64,000 nt of DNA from Methylophaga sp. (GCA_002733505.1 NVVW01000013.1:1-64000); one strand, 5' to 3'; positions 21,084 through 30,178 are shown, counted from the stretch's first letter. The notes: generated by a model from the letters alone, not told the origin. A program made the numbers and translations.

Positions 21084-21830
21084 CTATTTTTCTATTTGTT
21101 TGAAGCTCGCTTCTATATAATCATATTTGATTCCTGCAAATGCCTTAAGAATTGCATCAAAAATCATCTTTGCAGCATTTGGTGGAACCGCCATTCCAAT
21201 CTGCTTGCGAACCTGTTCTTTTAAGCCTTTGAATTCAAAATCATCAGGAAAGCCCTGAAGTCGGAGCCCGCTCGTTTCCTAATAAATTGGGTAAATTATA
21301 GGCTATAATTTACTGCATGATTATTAGACCTCTACACCCTATATTCTTCCCAATGGTAGACATGAGTTCCACCACCACCACTTCCTGTAATCGTATATGA
21401 TGGTTTATTTGGATGTAATCGACGATAGATGTGACTCATTTTCGCTTTCTTACAACTTAATTTACATGCACTAATACGACTAACAATTTCTTTATCTGAA
21501 AGAGATTTGATCTTATCTACATACCAAGGTGCTTCAGAAAGTGCTTTTCGACGATTTGATGCTGTCATGGATAATATTTCATCTAAAAACCATGCATTTC
21601 TCTATGGCGGTGTAAATAGCAACCTATCTTCAACACGAGGAGATTGTATAGTTTTCTCATTATTCAATATGGGAAATTCGTACGGTTCAGAAAGTTTTTC
21701 TTTAACAGATACATAATCATTCATGCGTGTAGGCGCCGGAACCTCGAATTTAACTGTTTGGTCTTTTCGAATACCCACAAAATAATATATCGATGCCTGC
21801 GTTGAGCAGCACCATAAAACCGTCCTTCTT
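21084..21830 (-). pseudogene. DNA cytosine-5 methyltransferase, decayed C-terminal part
   Basis: Translated in pieces, this region gives the C-terminal third of an m5C methyltransferase: GAAQRRHR (motif VIII), IYYFVGIRKDQTVKFEVPAP, a target-recognition stretch, RRLHPNKPSYTITGSGGGGT, then ERA(R)LQGFPDDFEFKG and QIGMAVPPNAAKM (motif X). Three lesions are visible: a frameshift after QRRHR, an in-frame TAG near 21600, and a palindromic insertion (21291-21337) followed by a one-base shift. The N-terminal part with the catalytic PC motif is absent; upstream the sequence becomes a HEPN gene copy. It is dead. Confidence 0.8.
21291..21337 (-). repeat. Partial copy of the 73-bp palindrome inside the methyltransferase remnant
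   Basis: On the minus strand the sequence from 21337 to 21291 matches 45 of 47 bases of the left arm and centre of the palindrome at 36416-36488. It retains the inner palindrome GTAAATTATAG / CTATAATTTAC. It interrupts the methyltransferase frame between EEYR and the ERARLQ motif, so it arrived by insertion or rearrangement. Confidence 0.75.
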
Positions 21831-21972
21831 CGGATAACCCTTCAATTTGGGCATCTTGCAAGCGTCGCTTTGCAGAACTCACCATACCATCGAACTCGCT
21901 CTGATCAGGTGGTTCTATCTTGAGCTTCTGAATCTTTACCAGATTATCTAATGGTTGCAATGTCATCATCAT
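21721..21972 (-). pseudogene. Truncated second copy of the HEPN-like gene
   Basis: The first 51 residues are nearly identical to the HEPN-like protein at 18659-19084 (MMMTLQPLDNLVKIQKLKIE, then AKRRLQDAQIEGLSEEGRF). After GRF the reading frame runs into methyltransferase sequence (YGAAQRRHR). The junction lies in a 14-base stretch, TATGGTGCTGCTCA, that both parents contain. All of the functional C-terminal half is lost. Confidence 0.8.
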
Positions 21973-22096
21973 TTCCTTTGAGCCATAGTTTAGGTTGTGC
22001 GATCACTCTGGTCAAAAAAGAATTGTCCTTTTCCACGCGTCCACGAAATTGCAGTGGAGTATAAATTGTGGGGTTAATAGGTCTAGCCAATATCTG

Positions 22097-22408
22097 CTAG
22101 GCATCAGCTAAAACTGTCTTCATTACATCTGTAATACCAAATGTTTTTCGAACTATGCTTACCAGCTCATTGTAAATAGGGTTCTGACTGTTAGCTTGAT
22201 AATAGCGTTGATTACCTTCTCTATATGACACCAAAATACCTAAAGAAACGAAACCATCCAATATACGAGTAATCGTTCCTCGCCCCATTCCAGCCATACG
22301 AAGGATCTCATTGGTATAAAATCGCGCGTCAGGTTTACCATAAAGCAATCCCAATACTCGCTGTTGTGTTTTGGTGAATAACGCATCACCTAGCGAAGTT
22401 GATGGCAT
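22097..22408 (-). pseudogene. Truncated second copy of the winged-helix MNT gene
   Basis: A 103-residue remnant nearly identical to the first 96 residues of the nucleotidyltransferase at 19056-19655. An internal deletion joins TDVMK directly to TVLADA, removing the GSX10DXD catalytic core, and a stop follows. The winged helix is intact, so if expressed it could still bind the shared operators. Residual homology to the 3' part of the gene continues to about 21980. Confidence 0.8.
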
Positions 22409-22424
22409 ATAGCTATCTCAATTA

Positions 22425-22468
22425 ATACCCAAAATGGGTACTATAGTCCCCATTATGGGGATACTCAA
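22425..22468 (-). promoter_or_regulatory. Promoter and operator of the second MNT/HEPN copy
   Basis: TTGAGT (22468-22463) and TATAGT (22445-22440) are 17 bases apart, with the palindrome TCCCCATTATGGGGA in the spacer exactly as in the first copy. The downstream palindrome has decayed to AATACCCAAAATGGGTACT. Confidence 0.7.
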
Positions 22469-22539
22469 GAATTAATTGTATTTTCACTTAAATTGCAGAT
22501 CCAGAATGTTCATTATCGACAAGTATTCATCTTTCAGAG

Positions 22540-25500
22540 CTAGCCACTCCAACTTTCAGACAATGCCTCAGCCTGTTTCAAACACAACTCAATCGCTTCA
22601 TCTGCCTTATCTGGTGGGTATTTCCACTTTCTCAGTGCACGCCTAACCAGATTACGTAACTTGGCGCGAACACTGTCCCGAACCTGCCAATCAACCGTTG
22701 TACTTTTACGCAACTGCTCGGTTACATATTTTGCCAAATCCCTAAGATTATTATCGCCCAATTCTTTCACTGCGCTTTCGTTTTGAATTAATGCTCGATA
22801 AAAAGCAATTTCATCCGAGTTCAAACCAAGGCTTTCTGCCTCATTCAAATCAGCTTCCATTTCTTTGGCCAACTTAATCAATTCTTCAATGACTTGAGCT
22901 GTCTCAATAGCTCGGTTATGATATTTACGCAGTGTTTCCATGATACGATCTGAGTATTTTTTCTCAGAGACCACATCCGTTTTCATCCGTGCTTTAATTT
23001 CATCACGCAATAGTTTTTCTAACAGTTCCACGGCTAAGTTCTTGTGCGGTAAGTTTTTAACATCTTCTAAAAACTCCGCAGACAATAAACCAATATTCGG
23101 CTTATCCAAGCCCACCATTTTAAATACATCAGCAACGCCATCCGCCACAATCGCATTATCAATGATTTGTTTTAAAGCTGAGTTTTTCTCCTCATCCGTT
23201 ACCTTTTTATCAACACTGGTAAACTTAGCAATGGCTGCTTTTATAGCCGATAAAAAGGCGATTTCTTTTTTAAGCGGCTCTGCCTCATCCATCGTGCCAC
23301 ACAAGGTATACGCTTTGCTAATGGCTGCCATCACATCTAAAAAGCGTTTCTTGCCATTGTCCAAACTTAAAATATGATTCATCGCCCCTGGCAATAATTG
23401 CAAAGCTTCAGCTTCATACTCACTGTAATCAAAACCATGCATTAAGCCATGCACAACATCCATCTTCTCCAGTAAAATGGCATAAGCCTCGCGAGTGTCT
23501 AGCGTAGGTGCGCCACGACCTTTTGAATCAGTATACGTTTTAAGCGCATGCTTTAACTCATTGGCAATGCCAATATAATCCACCACCAAACCACCGGGTT
23601 TATCTTTAAACACCCTATTCACCCGTGCAATCGCTTGCATCAGGTTATGGCCTTTCATCGGTTTATCGATATACATGGTATGACACGCAGGCGCATCAAA
23701 CCCCGTTAGCCACATATCCCGAACAATCACTAATTGCAGCGGATCATCAATATCTTTAAAGCGTTTTTCAAATAACTTTTTGGTTTTTTTATTATGAATA
23801 TGGGCTTGCAATTTATCCTTATCAGATGCCGACCCCGTCATCACAATTTTAATCGCCCCTTTTGAGGTGTCGGTATCGTGCCATTCAGGCTTAAGTGCAG
23901 TGATCGCATTATACATATCGACACAGATTTCACGGCTCATGCACACAATCATGCCTTTACCGGGCATCGTTGAAATACGTTGTTCAAAATGACTGACTAA
24001 ATCCTTAGCCACTTGCTCCACACGTGGCGCACTGCCGACCAATTTTTCCAATGTCGCCCAACTTGATTTAGTCTGTTCACGAGAAGCAATATCCTCCTCG
24101 CCTTCAATAACTTCATCCACCTCATCATTTAAGGCTTCAATATCAGACTGATTAATATCCAGCTTTGCCAAGCGAGATTCATAATAGATAGGCACGGTCG
24201 CGCCATCATCCACCGCATCCTGAATATCATAAACCGATACATAACCACCAAACACCGCACGGGTATCTTTATCTTCTGCTGAAATAGGCGTGCCGGTAAA
24301 ACCAATAAATGAGGCTTTTGGCAAGGCATCACGCAAATGCTTGGAATAGCCAAAGGTGTATTTACCCGTTTTAGGGTTTAACTTTGCCTTATCACCATAT
24401 TGGCTACGGTGCGCTTCGTCACTCACCACCACAATATTATGGCGTTCACTTAATATGGGATGGCTTAACTCATCAGCCAGTAAAGCAAACTTTTGTATAG
24501 TGGTAAAAATAATCCCTCCCGATTGCCGAGAAGCTAAAATATCCCGCAGATCATCCCTATCCCCCGCCTGCACAGGCGTTTGTTTTAAAGCATCACTTGC
24601 CATGCTAAAGGTGTTAAACAACTGACCATCCAAATCATTACGATCGGTCACCACCAAAATCGTAGGATTATTCATTGCAGGCTGGGCTAATAACTTACTG
24701 GCATAACACACCATAGAAATAGACTTGCCCGAGCCTTGTGTATGCCACACCACCCCAGCCTTGCCCGAACCGGGTTGTACCTCATTGGCATAATTAGCAC
24801 GAGGATCAGCAACGCCTTGTTGTTGTGATGCAATAACGGTTGCTTTAACCGCCTCACGCACCGCATGAAATTGATGGTAGCCTGCAATTTTCTTGATAAT
24901 ACGATCACCATCTTGCTCAAATAATACAAAATAATGAATATAATCTAACAGCAATTCAGGCTTAAAAAACCCCTTCACCAATGTTTCTAAGCGATATTCA
25001 AACAGTGGTTTGTCATTTTCGTTATCAATGGTTCGCCACGGTAAAAATCGTTCTTTATTTGCAGTGAGTGATCCTATCCGAGCATTTAAACCATCACTAA
25101 TCACCAACGCCTCATTAAAGATAAACAAATCCGATAATTCATCTTTATAGGTTTGTAACTGCTGATACGCCGACCAAATATCCGCCTGACTATCGGCAGG
25201 GTTTTTAAGCTCAATCACCGCCAAAGGCAAGCCATTAATAAACACAATCACATCAGGGCGACGACACCCTTTACTGCCCGTAATGGTATATTGATTGACC
25301 ACCAAAAATTGATTGTTCTCAATACGGTTAAAATCGATTAACTGTACATAATCAGTCTTTTTACCTCCCTCCCCCCCCTGGGAGAGGGACCGAGGGTGAG
25401 GGAGGCATAAACTCAACCTTAACCCCTTGCAATAATAGCTGGTGAAAAGCCTTATTATTCTTAATCAAAATAGGTGTTTCTGCTTGAGCAAGCTGTTCAG

Positions 25501-25705
25501 ACACCTGCTCCAATACCGACACAGGAATATGCGGGTTAATTTGTTGTAAACACAGTAACAAACGGTCATGCAAAATAATTTGATGATAATCCACCCGTTC
25601 GGGAGTCGCGCCATCAGGTGCAATATCATAGCCTAAAATATAGTCATAGCCGATGGACTGAAACCACTCAAGGCAGAGCTGTTCTAGTTGGTCTTCAGTG
25701 ATCAT
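22540..25705 (-). pseudogene. hsdR: Type I restriction subunit HsdR, frame broken at a G8 tract
   Basis: The motor and nuclease subunit of a type I restriction enzyme, in two frames. The first (25705 to about 25361) gives 114 residues starting MITEDQLEQLCLEWFQSIGY. The second continues from KKTDYVQLIDFNRIENNQF to the end. The nuclease motif RPDVIVFINGLPLAVIELK, Walker A TQGSGKS, DEAH box (SDEAHRSQ), TGTP and the helicase C-terminal QAIARVNRVF are intact. The frames meet in a short dispersed repeat holding eight G in coding sense; seven G would restore one frame of about 1045 residues. This may be phase variation, a true mutation, or a homopolymer read error. Confidence 0.88.
25362..25405. repeat. 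Dispersed CCCTCACCC/CTCTCCC-type repeat in hsdR with G8 tract
   Basis: C-rich sequence ending GAGGGTGAGGGAGG on the plus strand, read by hsdR as PPSPSVPLPGG. It resembles the repeat at 26998-27073 in hsdS. The plus strand has a run of eight C, which is the point where the hsdR frame breaks. Confidence 0.7.
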
Positions 25706-25751
25706 TGTTTATATTTTCCCTTGTTAACGACATATAAAACTATACTTTCAT

Positions 25752-25850
25752 CCTAATCTTTATTATTATTGTGAAAGTTCTCTGCCAGTGGCAGTAGAAT
25801 CCATAAAGGTCTGACCGCTGAACCCGCCTCGCGAATCAGCGGTTTTTTTT
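25752..25850 (+). ncRNA. Possible small RNA with a strong plus-strand terminator
   Basis: In the gap between hsdR and the DUF3800 fragment, ACCGCTGA (25814-25821) pairs with TCAGCGGT (25836-25843) and is followed by T8, a clear rho-independent terminator for the plus strand. No plus-strand gene precedes it. A TATACT box at 25741-25746 could serve as -10, though no good -35 is spaced correctly. The transcript would be antisense to the mRNA leader of hsdR. The terminator is clear; the RNA is a guess. Confidence 0.3.
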
Positions 25851-25866
25851 GCATAAAATTTAAGCC

Positions 25867-26241
25867 TTAATCTAAAATCCAATGATGCAACATCTGATAA
25901 TAAAACTTATAAAACCCAAGCTCTTGGTCATCTCCATGAAAGCGTAACAAATCGACCTTATCATGAGCAACAGCAATACAACGAAACCGTAAACGATCAC
26001 CCCGCGCCATAAATAAATCTACCAAGTCGCAATAAAAATCTATTCTTGAAGGCGATACTTTTTGCCACTTAAACTCACCTCCAATATGATGCTTATCTCG
26101 CAAAGCATGAATATCTTTTTTTAGCTGCGCACGATCTTCAGCAGGCAACCATAAACTGCCAATAACCATATACCTTACAGTAGGATTTTTGGAACATAAA
26201 AGATCTGGGCGGCTTTCATCACAATAAATATCAAATTTCAT
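25867..26241 (-). CDS. DUF3800 protein, short C-terminally truncated form
   Basis: A 124-residue protein with the N-terminal half of DUF3800, an RNase H-like fold: MKFDIYCDESRPD, GSLWLPAEDRAQLKKDIHAL, GGEFKWQKVSPSRIDFYCDL. Full members have 230-300 residues and a later acidic site before ADLLLG, which is absent here, so activity is doubtful. Its start overlaps the hsdS stop by four bases, so it is translated with the restriction operon. DUF3800 genes are common in defence islands and next to hsd genes. A divergent full-length relative lies on the other side of the operon. Confidence 0.75.
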   Translation of the reverse strand: MKFDIYCDESRPDLLCSKNPTVRYMVIGSLWLPAEDRAQLKKDIHALRDKHHIGGEFKWQKVSPSRIDFYCDLVDLFMARGDRLRFRCIAVAHDKVDLLRFHGDDQELGFYKFYYQMLHHWILD

Positions 26242-28040
26242 ACTACAGCCTCCGAAAGCGTTGTTTTTATTGCTTGGGTTGAAAGTTCGCCTGAAAGAAG
26301 TTTGGGGAGTAATGTGTCTCGTAACTCTTGCAAAGTAAAAACCTCAATTTTCTGCTCAATCTGTTTTTCTAACAAATCATTTAACAATGTAATACCATCT
26401 AATTTTAGGGCTGGAATAATACATTTAGCTTGAGAAAGATGCTCCCTTTTTATATGTCCCATCGTGACGGCTTTATCAGCGGCTATTTGTTGAAATGCTT
26501 TTAAATGATGTTTAGTCCAATTGTAGTAAAACCATTTTGGATAATCTTTTGACGTAACTTTGAATAGATGTTGATTAAGCGCAACCTTGCCACCACACCA
26601 AAGATCTACCATTAATGATCCAGACCATGAAAACACTATATCGCCATTATTCACTATACACTCTGGCTTAATACTCGATTTTGCTTTCTCTGCTCCATCA
26701 GCAAAACCTTTTTTCAACTGAGAAATTTTCAAAACAGGTAAAGATGCTTCACCATCTTCGGGGCGAAACTTTTGTAAAGCTAAGCCATTTTGATAGTGAG
26801 CGATCTCATCAAGTGATTTAACCTCCCACCCCTCCGGTATCTCCCCCAATTCAGAATCAACCCATGTATCGGGGAATAAGGCGGCGGTGGTTTTGAGTTG
26901 TTGTTGGGTCTCGGTATCAAGTTGGTCTAATTCGGCATCGGTTTTGCCACTGATGGCACACATGGCGGCGCGCTCGATGATGTCCTGTGCTGTTTCCCCC
27001 TCACCTAAATCCTCTCCCAGAGGGAGAGGACTTTTTTGTTCCCTCTCCTTTTGGGAAAGGGCTAGGGTGAGGGCGTTTTTGGCTTTTATTTTGGCTTTAA
27101 CGGGTTCGAAATCGACAAACCAAGATTTAAAAATGGCTTGGGCGATATGTTCAAGGGTTTGGTTAGTTTGGCGGTTTAGTTCGATTTTGTTGTCTAAGTC
27201 AACCAGAGTTTTAACTATTTGTTCTTGTGTTGTTAAAGGTGGTAGTTTTAATGTTATTGATTTTAGACTGCTTAAAGGTTGTCCGATACCAGGAGTTCCT
27301 ACTTGTGATGCATTTTTAAGTAATTCATGATGTCCTGTATGACTTTTGAAAAAGTAATATAAATACATTGGTATTACTTTTGTATAATCACATGTGAGTT
27401 TCATCAAACTAGAGGATATAACATAGCGTTTGTTATCAGTGACTATGCCCACTTCGCCTATAGAGCCTCGATGCGGAAAAACCAAATCATTTTTATAAAC
27501 ATTGGCTGTGCCTAATTGATTTGCCTTTTCTTTTGATATGTAGACAAAACCATCAGAAAAGTTTATTGATTTAACAATGTTCTTTCCTCGAATGACAGGA
27601 ATGCCTTCTGTAGTGTACTCGTGACTTTTTAATCTCGAACCAAAAGGTCCTATTGCAATAGCCCCTTTTTTGATTGCGGCAATATCTTCAATTTTAACTA
27701 CTTGCCAATGGTTTTCCAGCGAAGGATTTTCAGACTGTATCTCAACCGCCTCAGCACTAATGATTTTTTGAAAAGATTCCGAGGTGCTTGCCCAATCTAC
27801 TATATCGACTTTATAAGGCAATATTGACTCATCAAATGCTTCTTCAATTGTAGCAAATAGAGAAATGGATAAAGGATTATCTGTAATTATTACTAGATCT
27901 AAATCTGAGTAGTTCTTAGCTTTCCACGTAGCTCTGGAACCAAATGCTAAAATTTGATAGCCAGAAACATAGGTTTGTAATATTTTACGAATCTCGTTCC
28001 ATTGTTCCTGACTTACATCAATGTTAGGAAGATTCATCAT
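26238..28040 (-). CDS. hsdS: MntA-type nucleotidyltransferase fused to type I specificity subunit HsdS
   Basis: A 600-residue fusion. Residues 1-102 are a minimal nucleotidyltransferase with an intact GSX10DXD (G34, S35, D46, D48) and a third Asp in YKVDIVDW (D79). From about residue 108 it is a full HsdS: first target-recognition domain (IGPFGSRLKSHEY, VGTPGIGQPLSSLK), conserved helix region (LTTQEQIVKTLVDLDNKIEL), then a second half (LGEIPEGWEVKSLDEIAHYQ to LRDTLLPKLLSGEL). No Met codon lies at the domain border. An in-frame repeat encodes LPLGEDLGEGE between the halves. The HEPN partner gene overlaps by 17 bases upstream. The HsdS part sets the DNA target of the HsdMS and HsdRMS complexes; the nucleotidyltransferase should modify the HEPN protein. 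Confidence 0.88.
   Translation of the reverse strand: MMNLPNIDVSQEQWNEIRKILQTYVSGYQILAFGSRATWKAKNYSDLDLVIITDNPLSISLFATIEEAFDESILPYKVDIVDWASTSESFQKIISAEAVEIQSENPSLENHWQVVKIEDIAAIKKGAIAIGPFGSRLKSHEYTTEGIPVIRGKNIVKSINFSDGFVYISKEKANQLGTANVYKNDLVFPHRGSIGEVGIVTDNKRYVISSSLMKLTCDYTKVIPMYLYYFFKSHTGHHELLKNASQVGTPGIGQPLSSLKSITLKLPPLTTQEQIVKTLVDLDNKIELNRQTNQTLEHIAQAIFKSWFVDFEPVKAKIKAKNALTLALSQKEREQKSPLPLGEDLGEGETAQDIIERAAMCAISGKTDAELDQLDTETQQQLKTTAALFPDTWVDSELGEIPEGWEVKSLDEIAHYQNGLALQKFRPEDGEASLPVLKISQLKKGFADGAEKAKSSIKPECIVNNGDIVFSWSGSLMVDLWCGGKVALNQHLFKVTSKDYPKWFYYNWTKHHLKAFQQIAADKAVTMGHIKREHLSQAKCIIPALKLDGITLLNDLLEKQIEQKIEVFTLQELRDTLLPKLLSGELSTQAIKTTLSEAVV
26998..27073. repeat. Palindromic dispersed repeat inside hsdS
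   Basis: Outer ends CCCTCACC (26998-27005) and GGTGAGGG (27066-27073) are inverted, with inner CCTCTCCCAGAGGGAGAGG and CCCTCTCC...GGGAAAGGG. The element is read in frame as LTLALSQKERE and SPLPLGEDLGEGE in the linker between the two HsdS halves and does not break the frame. Confidence 0.75.
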
Positions 28041-28428
28041 TCAACTTTTCTATTAAATATTTAGCTTCATTGTAAAAAGCAGGTATTACCAATAATACTT
28101 CTTTGGCTTTTTCTTCATCGTAGGTATGGCTGGTTATGCTCCGAGCATTTCGATAGTCTCGCCATATATCCCAACCAGAAAGGAGTAAACTTTTTTCACT
28201 TCCAGTACGTATCAAGTTCTGAAATGTCATATCATCTACTTCTTGAGGGTTTGCCATTGTTTCTTCTAAATACCTTTTAAGCATTTTATGTGATAGCTCA
28301 TACGTAAACTCAAAGCGTTGTATCACTGCATCTCTATATAAAGAATTTTCTGGGTTTTTATCAATTGCATTTAAACCTTCTTTTAATCTTTTGATGGCAT
28401 TTTCTAATGATGAATAATCGAGTGACAT
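28024..28428 (-). CDS. HepT-type HEPN protein (HI0074 family)
   Basis: A 134-residue helical protein of the HI0074/HepT type, formerly called nucleotidyltransferase substrate-binding protein. The catalytic and target motif RX4HXY is intact as RSITSHTY (R96, H101, Y103). In characterised HepT-MntA pairs (type VII toxin-antitoxin) the HEPN protein is an RNase and MntA adds AMP units to the tyrosine of this motif, silencing it. Here the MntA-like domain is fused to HsdS, whose start overlaps this gene by 17 bases, and hsdM lies one base upstream. The toxin is therefore made within the restriction operon. Confidence 0.85.
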   Translation of the reverse strand: MSLDYSSLENAIKRLKEGLNAIDKNPENSLYRDAVIQRFEFTYELSHKMLKRYLEETMANPQEVDDMTFQNLIRTGSEKSLLLSGWDIWRDYRNARSITSHTYDEEKAKEVLLVIPAFYNEAKYLIEKLNDESS

Positions 28429-28429
28429 A

Positions 28430-30178
28430 TTATTTATTGTCCTTATCTAATGGGTAGCCCAATTGTGTAAGATTCTTTTTAATCTCCCCTTCTAACCGAT
28501 CACTTTCTTCAAACTGTATTTTTAACTGCCCAGTCAACCGCGCCATTTTTTCTGCAAAGGGTTCGCCATCGTCTTCTTCTGGGGTTGCACCGACATAACG
28601 GCCTGGGGTGAGGACGTAATCGTGTTTTTGGATGCCTGCTAAATTAATGCTGGCGCAAAAACCAGCAACATCTTCGTATTGCCCTTCGACAGGCTCAGGA
28701 CGAACGAGTGCTTTATCATGGATTCCCGCCTGCGCGGGAATGACGGTGTTGGTTTGCCAAGCGTGAAAGGTATCGGTGATTTGGTTTAAGTCTTCGGCTG
28801 TGAAATCACGCAATACACGGTCTTTCATATAGCCTAAATTACGGGCATCTATAAATAATACTTCGCCTTTTCTATCACGTAGTAGCTGTTTGCCACTGGC
28901 TGAGGTTCTGGCTTGTTTATTTTTGCTTAAAAACCAGATACAAGCAGGTATTTGGGTATTGGTGAATAATTGCCCGGGTAAGGCAACCATACATTCTATT
29001 AAGTCATTTTCTATTAATGCCTGACGTATTTTGCCTTCGCCACTGGTGTTGGAACTCATCGAACCATTCGCTAATAACAAGCCCATGCTGCCATTGGGTG
29101 CAAGATGGTGCAGCATATGTTGTAACCATGCAAAGTTGGCATTGCCTGTGGGCGGTTTGCCATATTGCCAGCGTGGGTCGTTTTCATCTAAGCCCGTATC
29201 CCACTCTTTCATATTAAAGGGGGGATTTGCCATCACAAAATCAGCGCGTAGATCTGGATGCTGATCGTTGGTGAAGGTGTCGGCAGGTTCTTTGCCAAAG
29301 TTAAAATCAATACCGCGGATCACCATGTTCATGGCGGCGAGTTGCCATGTGGTGTGGTTAAATTCTTGTCCATAAATAGACACATCGCCAATACGACCTT
29401 GATGTTCGGATATAAAATGTTCTGATTGCACAAAGAAACCACCACTGCCCATGGCAGGATCATACACACGGCCTTTAAACGGTTCTAGCATTTGCACAAT
29501 TAGGCTAACGATAGATTTAGGGGTGTAGAACTGGCCGCCTTTTTTACCTTCTGCTAAGGCAAATTGCCCAAGAAAGTATTCATAAACATGGCCGAGTATA
29601 TCTTTACTGCTCATGGTGGCATGTTGAAAAGGAATGGTGGCGACTAAGTCGATCAACTCGCCCAGTTTGGCTTGGTCAATTTGTAATTGGGTGTAGCGTT
29701 TATTAAGCACGCCTTTTAGTTTGGGATTGTCGCGCTCGATTAATTCTAATGCGTTATCGATAAGCTGACCGACTGAACGGATCTTTTTACCATCTACCTC
29801 TAATTCACCGGTGATAACGACTTTGTTATTGTCTTGCAAGTAGTGCCAGCGGGCATATTGCGGCACCCAGAAGACATTGGCTTCGGCATAGTAATCGCGC
29901 TCTTCTAGCTCAATGTTTATTTCTGTTTGGTATTCATCGCTTTCTGCACCGCCAAAATCAGCGGGGTCGAGATAGTATTCATGCTCTGCTGTTTTAAATT
30001 GTAGGATGAGTTCCTGTTTGCGAATATCAAAGGCATCGGACACATATTTAACAAAAATAAGCCCCAGCATCACGTGTTTGTATTGCGATGCATCTAGCGC
30101 AGGGAGTAATTTGTTGGCGCTGTTCCAGAGTTTTTTATCTAGCTCGTTTAGAAATTGCTGCTCGGTTTGATCCATCAT
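28430..30178 (-). CDS. hsdM: Type I methyltransferase subunit HsdM
   Basis: A 582-residue N6-adenine methyltransferase. It has the N-terminal HsdM domain (LWNSANKLLPALDASQYKHV), the SAM-binding motif VYDPAMGSGGFF and the catalytic NPPF in MANPPFNMKEWD. It methylates the host target in complex with HsdS. Between the catalytic domain and the C-terminal part, 25 residues (including VIPAQAGIHD and VRPEPVEGQ) come from two dispersed repeats inserted in frame at 28679-28747. It is the first gene of the operon, divergent from a DUF3800 gene. Confidence 0.95.
   Translation of the reverse strand: MMDQTEQQFLNELDKKLWNSANKLLPALDASQYKHVMLGLIFVKYVSDAFDIRKQELILQFKTAEHEYYLDPADFGGAESDEYQTEINIELEERDYYAEANVFWVPQYARWHYLQDNNKVVITGELEVDGKKIRSVGQLIDNALELIERDNPKLKGVLNKRYTQLQIDQAKLGELIDLVATIPFQHATMSSKDILGHVYEYFLGQFALAEGKKGGQFYTPKSIVSLIVQMLEPFKGRVYDPAMGSGGFFVQSEHFISEHQGRIGDVSIYGQEFNHTTWQLAAMNMVIRGIDFNFGKEPADTFTNDQHPDLRADFVMANPPFNMKEWDTGLDENDPRWQYGKPPTGNANFAWLQHMLHHLAPNGSMGLLLANGSMSSNTSGEGKIRQALIENDLIECMVALPGQLFTNTQIPACIWFLSKNKQARTSASGKQLLRDRKGEVLFIDARNLGYMKDRVLRDFTAEDLNQITDTFHAWQTNTVIPAQAGIHDKALVRPEPVEGQYEDVAGFCASINLAGIQKHDYVLTPGRYVGATPEEDDGEPFAEKMARLTGQLKIQFEESDRLEGEIKKNLTQLGYPLDKDNK
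28679..28747. repeat. Two dispersed repeats inside hsdM
   Basis: One part contains GATTCCCGCCTGCGCGGGAA, an inverted repeat that codes for VIPAQAGI in many genomes. The adjoining part contains CTTCGACAGGCTCAGGACGA, which codes for VRPEPVEG. Both are known classes of dispersed proteobacterial repeats. They are read in frame within HsdM. Confidence 0.8.

Noticed and set aside
20884-21084. 66-codon open frame upstream of prlF
   Set aside because: It covers the prlF promoter and operator, and the translation is low-complexity and without family signs.
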